From Dastarcus helophoroides (Eukaryota > Arthropoda > Insecta > Coleoptera > Bothrideridae): a DNA stretch of 64,000 nucleotides. Location of the stretch: NCBI GenBank assembly GCA_028583605.1, contig CM053334.1, forward strand, positions 25,749,226-25,813,225. Direction: 5' to 3'. Shown piece by piece: positions 13,701-24,768 of the stretch (positions are counted from its first letter, which is position 1; each line of letters starts with the position of its first letter). The translations under genes and the position numbers were made by a program. The notes below the pieces were generated by a model. It saw only the letters and a program-made list of their open reading frames with translations. It was not told where the DNA came from and made no database searches.

Positions 13701-16123
13701 TGTTCGACGTTTTGCATACTTTCGTAGGGGGCTTCATCATTAATAGAAGAAACAATAGGGTAAATCTAGGATAGACGGCCACAGTTTTTTCACTGTCCCC
13801 TAATTTCTTAAATAATTAAGTGCGATTTTATGTAAATGTATATTTTAGCCAGAAAGACTAGGTACTTAAAATATTTAATGATATAATTGCTCATTTAATA
13901 AGTATTTATTACTGAGACCATAAAAACAAAATTTGATCTGCAGGTCATCTTTCCTAAGTACGAGAGTTGGCCATAATAGGGTGAACTAAAAAAGAATAAT
14001 TTTAGAGAAAAATAAACATGTTTATATTTCAAGTTAACATGAATAAGGCCATGTAATTTGTTTAGAAACAAAAGGTTACTTTTATAAAAGAAAACTTTTT
14101 TCTCTGTTGTCTTTCAGAGGACAAAAATTTGCTTCTTTTCATTTTGATAAACTGAAGCCACAAATAAAAATAATGAGTTTTTTGAAACCATTACAAAGCC
14201 TCAACCCACTCTCATCCATGTTAAAAGGTCTCTTGCCTTGCTTAAAAGTTAGTTCGTTTCAGAAATACTACGTTCCAACCCTGGGATTTTTTTGTACTAC
14301 TATTTGACGAGATGATTGTTACTCCTTTACCTTTCCGCATGAAATCCAATATATACCTGGTGATAAATTAGTTCAGTCAAATATGAAAATCGAACAAAGC
14401 ATAGGCTTTTTGTCTTGGTTTCTTTTCAGTCGCCATTCTAATGTTTTTCTCGGTATATTAAAACCCTTTGCGGCACCACTTATATACATTTGGTTGTTTT
14501 TGACTACATCTAAAACTTCTTTCAACTCGTCTTCCTCTCTAAAGAATTTTTTTTAGTAGATGTCTAGAATCTACTACAAAATACAACATTTGTCATCATG
14601 GCCATCAATTCTAGAAGAAAATGGCCCATCTCTCCTTTTTATAGACATAAGTTGGCCACATCAGTATTTCAGATTTTATGTATTTAATTTTCATAAAATC
14701 ATTGTGGACGTCAACACTTAGGCAATTATAAGAAATACCTACTTTATTTATAACCGTCGATTACCTTGAACCCAAGAGTTTGGAAATAATCAGCAAGAAT
14801 ATTTGCATGTGGCGAGAAATAATTATTAAATAACTTCTCTTTTAGGACACATTAAAACAAAAAAAACTTGTCCAGAGTCTCTTCGACACGAGAAATTTAC
14901 GTCATATGAAATTAGACGCCCTTTGTAAAAAATATGGACAACTCATGCCCTGGGCCATCTCATTTTTATGAACATTTTTATTAGATTTACCTTAAACGAA
15001 AATAATAAAAACACAATAAAAATATACAATAAATGAAAAACTGAATTTAATACAGCAGAGCACGATAATTTATATCAGAGGCGAAACTCTACTGAAATAA
15101 AAATTGGTACAAAGGACAAGATTGTTTAGTCGAACTTTTGTGGTAGCTCTTTAACACGGTCTAATCCCGGAAGAAATGTATCTTGTATTAACCAATTCCC
15201 AACAACAAACTAGCAGTTCATCAGAGAAGCAAATATTTACTAAATTCAGCCTCAGTGCCAATGTTATACTGGAAATTTTCGAATTACCATTTTAGATAAA
15301 TTATGCATTTCTTGAAATTTTGACTAGATTGTTACTCAAAAATTGATTTTACTTAATATCAATATTTATTTAAAAAAATGTTAATTTTTAGTTAAAAATT
15401 TTAATGTTAAATTTCGAATTTTGAGAATAAATATAAAAATTTTAAAATGGACTTTCACACAAAAATCTCGCTAACATTCCAATTGGATGTACCAAATTGA
15501 CGAGATCTAATAAAATAAAAGTTGGTCTTTGGTTTCCAGACTCTGAATCAGATTAAAAATGTTTAGGCCTATTTGTTTGTGCATTAGAATCAACTCGCCT
15601 GGGCTTTTCCAGAGGTTGACCCCTTGCCAAGCGTGTGTGGTTCAGCAAACTGTTCGGCTACTTATGATACATAAAACACGTTTAGAGGGCTGTGTATTGG
15701 AGGTTGCTTTCTACTAATCGTTTAGCGTTTTATTTCGTAGATTATCCAAAAAACTCAGCTGATTTTTGACTCAGTAGCTGCTGACTGCAATAATAAAAAG
15801 ATTGCCAAGTTTTTAACAAAGACAAATTAGCGTCTTAAACTGTTAGAAGAAAGCAACACCTCAAATTGTGTTACGTGAAGCGAGAAGACAGAAAATAAAA
15901 CAAGTTTACTTTTTTTGTTCAATTATCTAATTTCTGTTGAATTTATCTTTCTTTTATAGGTTTGAGGTACGGTATGATGATGGTGAAAACTGTAGTTGCA
16001 ATGCTATTGAGAAAATTTGTCATTAAAAGTGGATATAAGAGTATTGAAGAAGTAGAATTGACTGCAGATATGATGCTAAGACCTACAAAAGGGTTTAAAA
16101 TTTCAGTTGAAAGTAGAGATTGA
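4772..16123 (+). CDS. Cytochrome P450 gene 1, CYP4-like, exons 5-11 (5' part not in window)
   Basis: Exons by splice sites and match to the complete copy downstream: 4772-4898, 5923-5986, 6966-7075, 11351-11419, 13110-13275, 13328-13510, 15960-16123 (stop TGA). All are open and phases join in frame (883 nt). Motifs: EVDT followed by the I-helix AGCDTT; K-helix ExxR in KESLRLFP; FDPDRFLPE (PERF region); heme loop FANGTRNCIG with the cysteine ligand. The family oxidises lipids or foreign compounds at the endoplasmic reticulum with electrons from P450 reductase; the substrate cannot be read from sequence. Oddities: the CYP4 glutamate of EGHDTT is alanine, and the usual proline of GPRNCIG is threonine. 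Homologues of gene 2 exons 1-4 are not found in 1-4771, so they lie left of the window or are lost. The long introns hold a TTAGG tract and LINE pieces. Exon 11 shares 44 of 54 residues with gene 2. Confidence 0.9.
4899..6965. other. Introns 5 and 6 of P450 gene 1
   Basis: Two introns of about 1.0 kb each flank the 64-bp exon 6 (5923-5986). They are AT-rich and I recognise no element in them. Confidence 0.6.
7261..7613 (+). repeat. Interstitial degenerate (TTAGG)n telomere-type array
   Basis: About 350 bp of tandem TTAGG with scattered variants (TTAGA, TCAGG, TTAAG, TTATG). Long perfect runs occur near the 3' half. TTAGG is the ancestral arthropod telomere repeat. Here it lies inside intron 7 of P450 gene 1 with the G-rich strand on +. 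Confidence 0.95.
7620..7740 (-). mobile_element. Short LINE 3'-end fragment directly after the TTAGG array
   Basis: The stretch CGAACGTGCTAAAA, then CCAGTTTCGGTCTTCC, then GGCACGGT recurs at 16946-17060, the 3' UTR side of the LINE at 16940-20360. It is therefore probably a 5'-truncated end fragment of that family in the same orientation. Confidence 0.55.
7741..9138. other. Part of intron 7 of P450 gene 1
   Basis: AT-rich sequence with no recognisable coding or repeat structure. The 60-codon frame near 8816 shows no known motif. Confidence 0.5.
9154..10431 (-). mobile_element. RNase H-bearing LINE (I/R1-like), 5'-truncated copy A with 15-bp TSD
   Basis: The minus strand encodes the post-RT region and RNase H domain (YTDGSKT, AEMLG, HSGKEGNERADKLA) of the same family as the copy at 23219. 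The element is bracketed by a perfect 15-bp duplication TGCACGAAACATGTT at 9139-9153 and 10432-10446, so its ends are certain. The frame is broken: a CAA to TAA stop splits the RNase H domain at about 9940, there is a frameshift near 10195, and a 16-bp deletion near 9403 relative to copy B. The 3' tail is a short run of ATTCTGG-type units, not poly(A). Confidence 0.92.
10447..11350. other. 3' part of intron 7 of P450 gene 1, with one dispersed-repeat copy
   Basis: AT-rich sequence. Positions 10821-10884 are one copy of a dispersed repeat (CTTGTCCCCTGAAACCAAG then TTGCTCTAACAC) also found at 12418-12521, 38691-38755 and, inverted, 51178-51288. Nothing else is recognised. Confidence 0.6.
11925..12420 (-). 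mobile_element. RTE-like LINE C-terminal fragment
   Basis: The minus strand reads KAKEAFNNMKRLL, LKCYIFSILMYGVKTWTL, LEAFEMWAYRRIWRVS, then in other frames KLQYLGHIMRG and WLRNLRDWFGC. This is the conserved C-terminal end of insect RTE-type LINE proteins. The same block occurs on + at 34935-35560. Frame shifts and the lack of an RT core show a dead, truncated copy inside intron 8 of P450 gene 1. Confidence 0.75.
12418..12521 (+). repeat. Dispersed repeat copy (about 100 bp)
   Basis: Shares the core CTTG-CCCCTGAAA, AAGAAAGATT, TTGCTCTAACACATTTC with the copies at 10821, 38691 and 51178. The fuller match to the 51178-51288 copy continues through AGCCAAGCT and ATCTT. It abuts the RTE fragment. 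Confidence 0.6.
12522..13109. other. End of intron 8 of P450 gene 1
   Basis: Has a GC-richer patch (12600-12830) with a 64-codon frame on +, unlike its AT-rich surroundings; perhaps a decayed mobile-element piece, but I cannot name it. Confidence 0.4.
13511..15959. other. Intron 10 of P450 gene 1
   Basis: A 2.4-kb AT-rich intron. I see no recognisable coding sequence or terminal repeats. Confidence 0.5.
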
Positions 16124-16209
16124 TTATCTCTAGAAGAGGCCTGGCGTCAGCTGATCTAATCTTGATAAACTAAATCCAAGGAATGTATGTTGAATGCGTT
16201 GCAATTACA

Positions 16210-16215
16210 AATAAA
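16210..16215 (+). promoter_or_regulatory. Poly(A) signal AATAAA of P450 gene 1
   Basis: AATAAA lies 87 bp after the gene 1 stop codon, followed by a second overlapping AATAAA. It is the first good signal downstream of the stop. Confidence 0.6.
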
Positions 16216-16939
16216 TAAATCAATTTAAATCGTTCCCATTTTTAATTTATTTACCCTCTCCTTTTTCCTGATATACATACATCACAAAAATTATAGTAAA
16301 GTATAACGCAAGGTAGACAAAATGTTATGTTATCTGAAGATACAACCACCATGCTTAGAACAATGGTAAAAATCAGCAGTTATAAACTAGGTATTATTAG
16401 GTATGGTTCATTAAATGTTATTTTTTTTAATGCCACCTTTTTTTACAAAACTAAATATTTTTATTTTCGAGGGTAAAATCAAAACTTTTTTACTAAGGTT
16501 AGAATTCCGACATATGAGTGTGAAAACTTTTTTTTATAATATATCTCAGATTGAATTTTCGATTTTAAGCCTTGAAGCCAGATGATTAATGTTGCCCTTG
16601 AAATTTGGTTACCAATGCAATCCTTTGAAGTGACTAAGTAGCGAATTTAATTAAAACTCGTTTACGCGTTTTTGAGCAGCGTACAAAAATTTGCTTATTT
16701 ACGGAAACTTTAAACTTCTCTTGCAGGCAAATGGTACATTTTGGAATTGAGATAAGTTGGATCCAATGACCTCAACCAGAAGTACAATGTAACACTAAAG
16801 CGTTACAAAGGTCAATCTGTAAGACATTTTTAATTTTCTTGGGTTCCGGTTCTTCCATTGAATACAAGGTGTCCTTGGCACGACGTTCGTTTAGGTTTGT
16901 TAAACTTAGATAATTTCAATTAAATGTTTTGTAATGAAG
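16216..16939. other. Downstream of P450 gene 1
   Basis: AT-rich sequence with no feature recognised. Confidence 0.4.
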
Positions 16940-19900
16940 TAGTGCGAACGTGCTAAAAATTGAAAGTATTTACACAACCTCAACCATATACCCGTTTCAG
17001 TCTTCCCTGGCCTCGTCAGTATGGTACGGTCGTTGCAAACACTTCCAATGTTTAGCTTTTATTTTGTTAGGCAGCGGAAATCCTTTACGAACATCAAGGA
17101 AGATAACCCAGATAGTGTCGGACTTCTATTTTGTAGGTACCGTCTAAAACCCCTGCTTCTTCGGGCCGGCCCTTGGTACCCATTCCCTCCGTCGAAACAG
17201 TACATTAGCACTTGAGCACTAATGTACGCCTAAAACAAACAAAACAGAAAAATTTTCCTAATGAAAGTAGATCGCTGTTACAGCCTAGAAAACTATTCTC
17301 GGTCTCTTGATTCTGATTGGGATTTCTGGGTCGTAATCCACTGCCTGTCAAAATGGTTCCTTGGCAAGCGTTTCCGCTTTCAACATTGTCCTAGAATTTA
17401 CCCCCCTAGGAAATCTCTTACGTTAGGTAGGTTGACTTCTCTATAAAGCTGATCATTTCTAACAAACCATGGAGCATCCATGACTTGTCTTAGAAAAGAC
17501 GTTCTGGAACACCTGAAGTTTCTTCATCTGATTATCATTAGCCTGTGACCAGACTACAAATGTGTAGGTCACCGCTGGTCTTATGATCGATATGTATAGC
17601 AAGACTAAGCCCAATGGGCAGTTTGCTATTTCTACCTATTATTGCTAGCAGCAGCCTCTTTAGCATTCTGCCCTTGGACACTGCATAATCGATGTAAGCT
17701 TGAAATGTCAGTCTTTTGTCGAGTATTACTCCTAGCTACTTTGCCTGAAGTTTTCAGTTGACGTTTTGTCCATGGACATGAATATGACCATATGGTTGGC
17801 ATCTTTAGCTTAGACCTTGTCTGCACTGACTTGGATTCTCCATTTATCAAAGTATTTAAGAAGTTTGTCTATAGCTGTCTGTAGTTTTCTGGTGACCAAT
17901 TCTGTTCTTAGAGAATTTTCCAATAATGCTGTGCCGTCTGCATAAGTTGCTAATGTTGTCTAGTCGGCTCTTGAAATATTTGCTGTGAACCGAGTATATA
18001 CTGGTTAGACAGTTCCTATCCTAACTTCGCTTTAAATGAGCGCTAGTGCAGAAACGAGCTAACCATTTCAACAATTGTTAGAAATATCCCGAAGTGATGC
18101 ATCTTGTAGACTAATCCTTGGTACCAAACTGTATCAAATGCGTTAGAAATATCGAAGAAAATTGCTACTACTACCTGATTTCGGTTCATGCTGTGCGTGA
18201 TTTTTTCAACCCCTGGCAGCAACTGGTCCGAAGTAGAGTGCATTGGTTGGAACCCAAACTGTTAATTGGGAATGATGTCACAATCGTTCATGATGTTCTG
18301 CAGACGCTTTTTCAAAATCCTTTTCACCACCTTACCCAATTTGGATAAGAGGCTTATTGGCCTATAATTTTGGGGAAAATTTCCCGCCTTACCTGGTTTA
18401 GGAATGAAGATAACGTTGGCAGACTTCTACCTTGTAGGAAAATAACGATATTTGAACATTGCATTTACTGTAATTTTGGAAAAAACCTCCACCTTATCCG
18501 GTTTAGGAATAAAGATAACGTTTGCACACCTGCACCTTGTAGAGAAATACCGATTTTTGAACATTGAATTCACTACGTTTTCAAAGTATTTGACAACTTG
18601 GTCTAAAAGATTCTTCAAAGCCTGGTTTGGAATTTCTTTTGGACCTGAGGTCTTCTTGACGTTTATCTTATGCAGAAAGCTTTGGATTTCCTCTGTGTCA
18701 GTCAGTTTGATGACGTTTTTTACGTCTGGATATTCCTTTTAAACATCTTTGACCTCTTCTTTCACTCTCTCTAGGAAGTTAAGGTTTACTTTTCCAAGAG
18801 TAGCCTTGCAATGTCTTTCAAAGGTCTCGGCGAATGCTAAAGTGTTATCCTAATCTGAGTACAGTAAACTCCCGCTTAAGTTGCGCTCACCGTACTGGAT
18901 CGACCGTTAAAGTTGCTACTCCCCGTCATCCCTACTATTGTCGAAAAACATATATGTTTTATTGCTGTTTGCGCGGTTGAGTGGGTTATTTAAAAGTGGC
19001 GCTAAAACTCGGAATTTCAATTCCAACAAACAATTCCAACGAATTGTTCTAAAATTAGAGTGGAAGAATATACGGGCAACTTTAAAGATCGTATACTGAC
19101 ATCTTTAACGATCGTGCAACTTTAACGGGCTCAACTTTAGCAAGAGTCGACTGTAAGCCATTGCTTGAGGTCCGTGAATCAAAGAGATGGGTTTCCTATC
19201 ATCTCCTAGAACTTTGGCTGTTCGCCGGAGGTCTGAGAAATTTTTGAAGTTACAGCTTCTTAGGTGTTCCGGAAATTTAAAAATCTTGTGCTCTTTAAGT
19301 TTATATTTGAGCTCGAGGATAAGTCTGTTGACTTCAGCCAAATCCGCTTGCCGATTGGTTTGTCTTGCCCTCTTCCTGGCACGATTTTTTCTCCTGATCA
19401 ACTTTACCAAGCAATTTGACAGTGGTTATCTTTCTTCCTTACGCCGGAAAATGTTGGTAGCTGCCAGAATGGAATCTGTTACGGTGATTTTGTGCCTTGT
19501 GATATAGAGATGATGGGTTGGTTCTTCTGGAGTCATTATATCAATTTCGTTCTATGTTATAAACCTTTGAAGTGTCCTGCGGTTTTGGTTGTTTCTTTGC
19601 CTGCCCCACTCGCGTTTTTGGCACTAAAGTCTGCAACTACAATAACATTGTTATTGTTTATTTTGAAAATGTATGCCGAATCTGTCTCTGTAAAAGTGTT
19701 GGATTTAGAATAACAAGACAGCAGCGTCAACGGTCCTAGCGCCATTTGTACTGTTATTCCTGTTCCTTCTAGCCTGTCTAAGTCCGATATGCCTGCAGCA
19801 AAATGGCTTCTACTTACATAGATAGCCGTACCTCCTCCAGGGCCTATTTTTCTGCCTCTGCGATGAAGAACATAACCTCGGGTTTTGGGATCCTTGGTGG

Positions 19901-20360
19901 TGCTCCTCAATTTGGTTTTGCTAAGCATTAACACGTCTAAGTCGTTTTTCTTTGGGAGAACTTTCAATTCGTGCTTGTTGCCTACGAGCTCGTTGCAGTT
20001 TCAGAAAACTACTTTGATTTGCTGTCGACGAGACTTATTGCAACTTATCATTAGTGTTTTAGGCTAAGTATCTTCGAAAGCATCATCGTTATCTACACTA
20101 TTGCTCCTTGGCTGTTTTTAGCTTCGGAGACTCCTCTCACCAAGTCCAGCACTACTTGGTTAGTTTTCTCCAAAGTTTTTCTTATCGTTGTCTTTCTCTT
20201 GAAGCTACCTGCAACTATTAAAGCGTAGAATTTAGTGATCCACTTACCTTAGCGCTGGGAGCTTTAATTTCAAAAAAACCTTTGCACTTGCAACTGTCGT
20301 CGACTTTGCCCTAGAAATTGAGGGCTCTTAGGTGGCTCTTGGGCTTCCTTTGGTGTCGCT
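16940..20360 (-). mobile_element. Near full-length, decayed LINE (endonuclease + RT), split by a MITE
   Basis: On the minus strand, from right to left: charged residues perhaps of ORF1 (to about 20360); the endonuclease start near 20050 with VLPKKNDLDVLMLSKTKL and GGGTAIYVSRSH (19967-19557); a linker rich in Arg/Lys (19410-19105); RT with FFDISNAFDTVW (motif A, about 18140); then degenerate frames to a GC-rich 3' UTR at about 16940-17220. Many stops and frameshifts. A 292-bp MITE at 18862-19153 interrupts it: joining the sequence across the MITE restores the reading GPQAMAYSD to LAFAETFERH. Exact ends are uncertain. Confidence 0.75.
18862..19153. mobile_element. Pogo/Tigger-like MITE, 292 bp, TA target
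   Basis: Ends are inverted: left CAGTAAACTCCCGCTTAAGTT, right (reversed) CAGTCGACTCTTGCTAAAGTT, each flanked by TA (18860-18861 and 19154-19155). Internal copies of the CTTTAACGATC-type unit repeat near the right end. CAGT ends and TA targets are typical of pogo-like elements. No coding capacity. Confidence 0.8.
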
Positions 20361-20458
20361 TTTGCTTTCTTGGTGATGGAAAAGTGAGACAACCATAGAT
20401 CTTATGCACTATGGATGAATTGAAGAGAGAGAACTGAGTAAGAAGTACCCTGAGAGAG

Positions 20459-20470
20459 ATGTATATAAAA
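20459..20470 (+). promoter_or_regulatory. Possible TATA box of the P-element-like gene
   Basis: GTATATAAAAT at about 20461 lies about 190 bp before the transposase ATG on the same strand. Only the motif supports this. Confidence 0.3.
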
Positions 20471-20658
20471 TGGCACGTGATCCTTGGCAATAAACCGACC
20501 TTTCTAAGCTACTATGCTATTGTTGAGAGTTTCGTGCCCTGGAGGTTGTTTAGTGGTGCAGTCTGGTGTAATTTATTGTTGTTTACTGTGTCATAATAAT
20601 TATTATAATATTAAGTATTTATCCTAAGAACCCTTGAAGAACAGGTTTTTGTGATATA

Positions 20659-23218
20659 ATGGTGGCTTCCTGTTGTACATTTGCTTGTACTCAAAAAGCA
20701 AAGAAAGGATCTGGTATTTCATTTCAGTCGTAAGTATATTTTTAATTTATTAGGATTTTTAAAGCTTACTACTTCGGTCTAGATTTCCAAAAGATGCTTC
20801 TCTGAAAAAAAATGGATAATTGCACTTAAAAGAGATAAATTTACACCCTCAGAAAGTAGCAGAATATGTAGCAAACATTTCCTGGAGTCCGATTATATTG
20901 TTCAGTTTGGCAGAAAAAGTTTGAGAATTGGCACTATTCCAACAATTTTTAATTTTCCTAAACATTTAAAAAAACCGGCTGTTCAAAAAAAAACAACCAG
21001 AGCTACAAGAGAAGAAGAATGTCAATCGTTAAAACAAATTGAACTGCCAACAAAAAATACTTCACCTGCGTCAAAAAGCAAGAATGTAGAAGCACCGGAA
21101 GAAAATTTGCGGAGAGAAATCATTGAAGCGGAATCTAAAATTAAAATTGGGGATTTACGAAAAAGGTTAATAAATTTAAATATAAATATATCCATATGTT
21201 TATAATTTTGGTATTATCCACAGAAATGTAAGGCAGCCCGTCTATTTTGGAGATTTTAAATTTTAGCACATAAAACCTGATGAAGCAAAAAGATTATGGA
21301 ATGTTGCAAACAGGCAGATTAACACCTACAGATCAAAAATTAATTTGTTAGCGGTGAAGCTGCATCGGCAACAAAAAAAATAAAGACGCTGCAAGATTTG
21401 CTAGTTCATTTAAAAGACAAAACCAAAATTTCAGAAGATTGTTTTACTTTGTTGGAGGTATATGGTAGTTAATACTTACTAACATGTAAATTTGAAGAAA
21501 CTAGATACTAACCAGCTTATTTTAATAACATTTTTTTAAACATATTACAGCTAATTGTTGTGTGACTAATGATTACTAACAGTTTAATTTTTTTTTAACT
21601 AACACGAGGTTGGTTTAGACCATATTTCTGTTCTTTACACAGAACATTGTTACAGGGATGTATTTCACCAGCTCACAAGCAAATTTTATTAAAAAAATTA
21701 CGAATTACTACAGCAAGTAAATATACCGAAGAACTGCGTATATTTGCACTGACGCTTCACGTTTATTCAAATTCTGCATATTCGTATGTAAGAAAATTCT
21801 TTAATAAGTGCCTCCCACATTCAACAACATTAAATAGGTGGCATCAAACTGTTGATGGAGCTCCCGGCTACACAAAAGAATCATTAAGAGCTATTGAAAT
21901 TAAAATAAAAGAACAGACTGGTGTTGGGAAAAGACTTGTGTGCAGTTTAATTATGGACGAGATGCACATTCGAAGCCATGTGCAATGGAATGGCAGCAGA
22001 CAAGTTGGTCTCATAAATTTGGGATTTGATATGCCATCCGAATCATTGCCACAAGCTACCGAGGTATTAGCATTCTTATTAGTCGCGGTGAACTCTAGGT
22101 GGAAAATCCCTGTTGCATATTTCTTAACTAATGGATTAAAGGCGCATGAGAAAGCAACACTGGTAAATGGTGCTTTAAAAATGTTGAAAGATGTGACCAT
22201 CATTTCATTGACTTTTGATGGAGCAGTGACTAATTTTGCCATGGCAAAATCCTTAGGAGCTAATCTTTCTGACGTCAATAATTTGAGAACTTTTTTTCCA
22301 CATCCTACGACTAACGTCCCTGTGTATATCATGATGGATCCATGTCACATGGTGAAACTAATTCGAAATACTTTAGGTGATTGGGGTGGGTTTTATGACG
22401 GAGAAGGGCAAATGATTTTGTTGGGAATATCTTAAGTCTTTGGTAAGATTGCAAGAGGGGCAGGGCTTACACGCTGCCACAAAAATTCGTCGACGTTACC
22501 TTGAATATAAAAATGAAAAAATGAAAGTCAAATTGGCCGTGCAAACCCTTAGCCATAGTGTGGCTGATGCCATGATATATTTAAGCCAAATTTTAAAACT
22601 GCAAGCTTTTCAAGGGGCTGAAGCTACAGCAAAATTTTGTATATATATTAATAATCTGTTTGACATGTTAAACACCCGTAATGGTTTAAGTAAAAATGTC
22701 TACCTTAAGCCAATTTCAGCAAACAATATAAATTTCATGGAAAATTATTTTGGCGAAATTAAATTGTACATTCTTGGCTTAAAACAAATTGCTGGCGAGC
22801 CTCTTGTGCAATCTAAACGAAAGACCGGTTTTTTTAGGTTTATTAGTTTGCATGAGTAGCGTCAAGGGAATAGTGAGGGATCATTTAATTAAAAATAATA
22901 ATTTGACCTACCTGCTGACTTATAAATTAAGTCAAGGTCACATTGAAATGTTTTTCTCCAATATTAGACAGAGGGGGGGATTTAATAATAACCCGGCAGC
23001 TATCCAGTTCAAAGGGAGTTATAAAAAGTTATTGGTTCACGTTGAATTAAAAGGCTCAGAAGCTGCAAACTGTCTCGCCCAAGATGAAACGAGTATTTTG
23101 AAGGTAGGAAGTGGCCAACATTCAAGTACAAAACTTGATCTATTATCTGCTCATTTCGCTTTCGAAATCAGTGTTAATATCAGTGAGAGATCGGTGATAT
23201 CCTATAGCCGTACAGTTG
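20659..23218 (+). pseudogene. THAP-domain P-element-type transposase, two frameshifts, 3' end cut by a LINE
   Basis: The ATG at 20659 opens a THAP zinc finger (MVASCCTFAC, then ICSKHF) spliced at 20729/20783 so that FQS joins FPKD. A Lys/Glu-rich linker follows (20921-21205). A further exon reads LQDLLVHLKDKTKISEDCF (about 21390-21460). The P-transposase core starts at about 21640 (ISPAHKQILLKKL, LIMDEMHIRSHVQW, ITFDGA-like LTFDGAVTNFAMAK, MMDPCHMVKLIRN). The core is broken by an extra base near 22420 (frame then WEYLKSLVRLQ) and a one-base slip in a T run near 22830, after which LSQGHIEMFFSNIRQRGG is still readable. P-type transposases are cut-and-paste DNA transposases related to THAP9. The last part is truncated where the LINE at 23219 starts. 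TIRs were not found. Both slips are in homopolymers, so assembly error is possible. Confidence 0.85.
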
Positions 23219-24768
23219 GTCTGGATTCTGGATTCTGGATTCGTTGGGGGTTGCCTAAAGTTTAGGCCAGCACTTAGGCCACCCTTTCCGGGCCCATTGT
23301 GCTATCCCCGTGATTGAGGTGTCCTTGGTAATTCATTCAGCCACCCAACCTTGTTGAGAAACAGAAGAACGTCCCTTGGATGCGCCTCTCTCAAACTGGC
23401 CACACTAGGCCAGAAGTCCCCCAGCGTGGATCCTCTGATTGATGCTAGTGCCGGGGAGTGACACACCACGTGCTCGACACTCTCATCTTCTTCTAAGCAC
23501 CCTCTGCAGCTCGGGTCGTTTATGATTCCCATTCTGTGAAGGTGTTTGTTTAATCGACAGTGACCTGTCCATATTCCTACAAGTTTCCTCAGATTATTCC
23601 TTGAAAGTTGTAGGCATAGTTTTGCCCTTTCCCTGCACGGCATTCTAATGAATGCGTGAGTTTTTCGGCATGTTGTTATTGATGCCCATAAGGCTTTGTG
23701 TTTACGATAAGTTTCTTCGTTAAGTAGGGATCTTACGGTTGATCTTGCCAGGGGAAGGGTTGGTTCTGGTCCAACGAATTGTCCCTCCGAACCCTTCCTC
23801 GCCAGTTTGTCAGCGCGTTCATTTCCCTCTTTCCCAGAATGTCCTTTGATCCATATTAGATCAATTGCATTCTCTTGTGATAGACGTTCTAGAGCTAGGT
23901 GGCAATTCCATACCAGCACTGAGTTTGTTTTCACATTCCTCAGGGCCTTAAGTGCCGCCCGGCTGTCCGTCTTTATTTGGATATATTTTGCTGTAATGTT
24001 CAGTTGCGTCATTTGTTCGGCGCTATATAAAATTCCCAACATCTCCGCTTGAAAAATTGTTGAGTATTTATCTAGCTTAATAGTTACATTTAAGTTCAGG
24101 TCTCCCGAAAAGATTCCTGTTCCAGTGCCTGTATTTGTTTTCGATCCATCCGTGTATATACTTACGTCTGGTATCCTTGCTTGTACTTCCTCCATTTTTA
24201 TACGGTAGGATTTTGTGAAGTTATATTTCACCAGTAGATGGTCCATCGGCGCATCCAAAATAGGTACCTTTTGGAACGCCTCCTTCATTATGCGCCGGTG
24301 ACCCACCATTTTAACTACCATATTCCACATTCCTCCTGCTCGCAAACGGAAAGCAGAAGCCTGTGCCGCCCCCTCAAGAAATATGTCGAGAGGTGGCAGG
24401 CACAAGATCGCCTCCATTGCTGCTGTTGGAGTGGATTTCATTGCTCCTATCACTGCCAGACACGCTAGTCTCTGGATGTGATTTAGCTTTTGTTTTATAG
24501 TAGTGCACTTTGTCTTTGGCCACAAAACTATAACTCCGTAGCTTACAATTGGTCTGATGACTGCCTTGTATAGCCAAAAGGTCATCTTAGGGGGTAACCC
24601 CCAAGACCTTCCGATGGCCCCACGGCATTGCCAGAAGATCTTGTAAGCTTTGTTTAATTTATTTTCAATGTGATACTTCCAGCTCAGTTTGCTGTCAAGG
24701 TCAAGGTATTTCACTCGATTTGACAACCCGAGTTGGGTTCCCATGAGTACAGTTGATCTATCCATTGG
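23219..24768 (-). mobile_element. RNase H-bearing LINE (I/R1-like), 5'-truncated copy B
   Basis: Same family as 9154-10431, with the same 3' end made of repeated ATTCTGG units at 23220-23240. The left end is sharp. The right end is less certain: GTACAGTTG at 23210-23218 recurs exactly at 24747-24755, while CGTACAGTT at 23209 resembles CGTTCAGTT at 24769, so the 5' truncation point is 24746 or about 24768. It sits at the end of the P-element-like sequence, so it probably inserted into it. Confidence 0.85.
23302..24765 (-). CDS. LINE ORF2 C-terminal half with RNase H domain (487 aa, open, 5'-truncated)
   Basis: Begins inside the RT thumb region (RVKYLDLDSKLSW), passes the post-RT block (RLACLAVIGAMKSTPTAAME, PPLDIFLEGAA), then a complete RNase H domain with all acidic residues: Asp in YTDGSKT, Glu in AEMLGIL, Asp in KTDSRAALKAL, and HSGKEGNERADKLA. 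A C-terminal CRGCLEEDESVEHVVCHS motif follows, as in I/R1-group LINEs. RNase H removes the RNA template after target-primed reverse transcription. The frame is open to the stop, but RT catalytic blocks and endonuclease are absent, so the copy cannot move itself. It is the least damaged of four copies in this window. The start codon is simply the first Met after the truncation. Confidence 0.88.
   Translation of the reverse strand: MDRSTVLMGTQLGLSNRVKYLDLDSKLSWKYHIENKLNKAYKIFWQCRGAIGRSWGLPPKMTFWLYKAVIRPIVSYGVIVLWPKTKCTTIKQKLNHIQRLACLAVIGAMKSTPTAAMEAILCLPPLDIFLEGAAQASAFRLRAGGMWNMVVKMVGHRRIMKEAFQKVPILDAPMDHLLVKYNFTKSYRIKMEEVQARIPDVSIYTDGSKTNTGTGTGIFSGDLNLNVTIKLDKYSTIFQAEMLGILYSAEQMTQLNITAKYIQIKTDSRAALKALRNVKTNSVLVWNCHLALERLSQENAIDLIWIKGHSGKEGNERADKLARKGSEGQFVGPEPTLPLARSTVRSLLNEETYRKHKALWASITTCRKTHAFIRMPCRERAKLCLQLSRNNLRKLVGIWTGHCRLNKHLHRMGIINDPSCRGCLEEDESVEHVVCHSPALASIRGSTLGDFWPSVASLREAHPRDVLLFLNKVGWLNELPRTPQSRG

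Noticed and set aside
21868..22332. 154-codon minus-strand frame
   Set aside because: Shadow of the P-type transposase core on the + strand.
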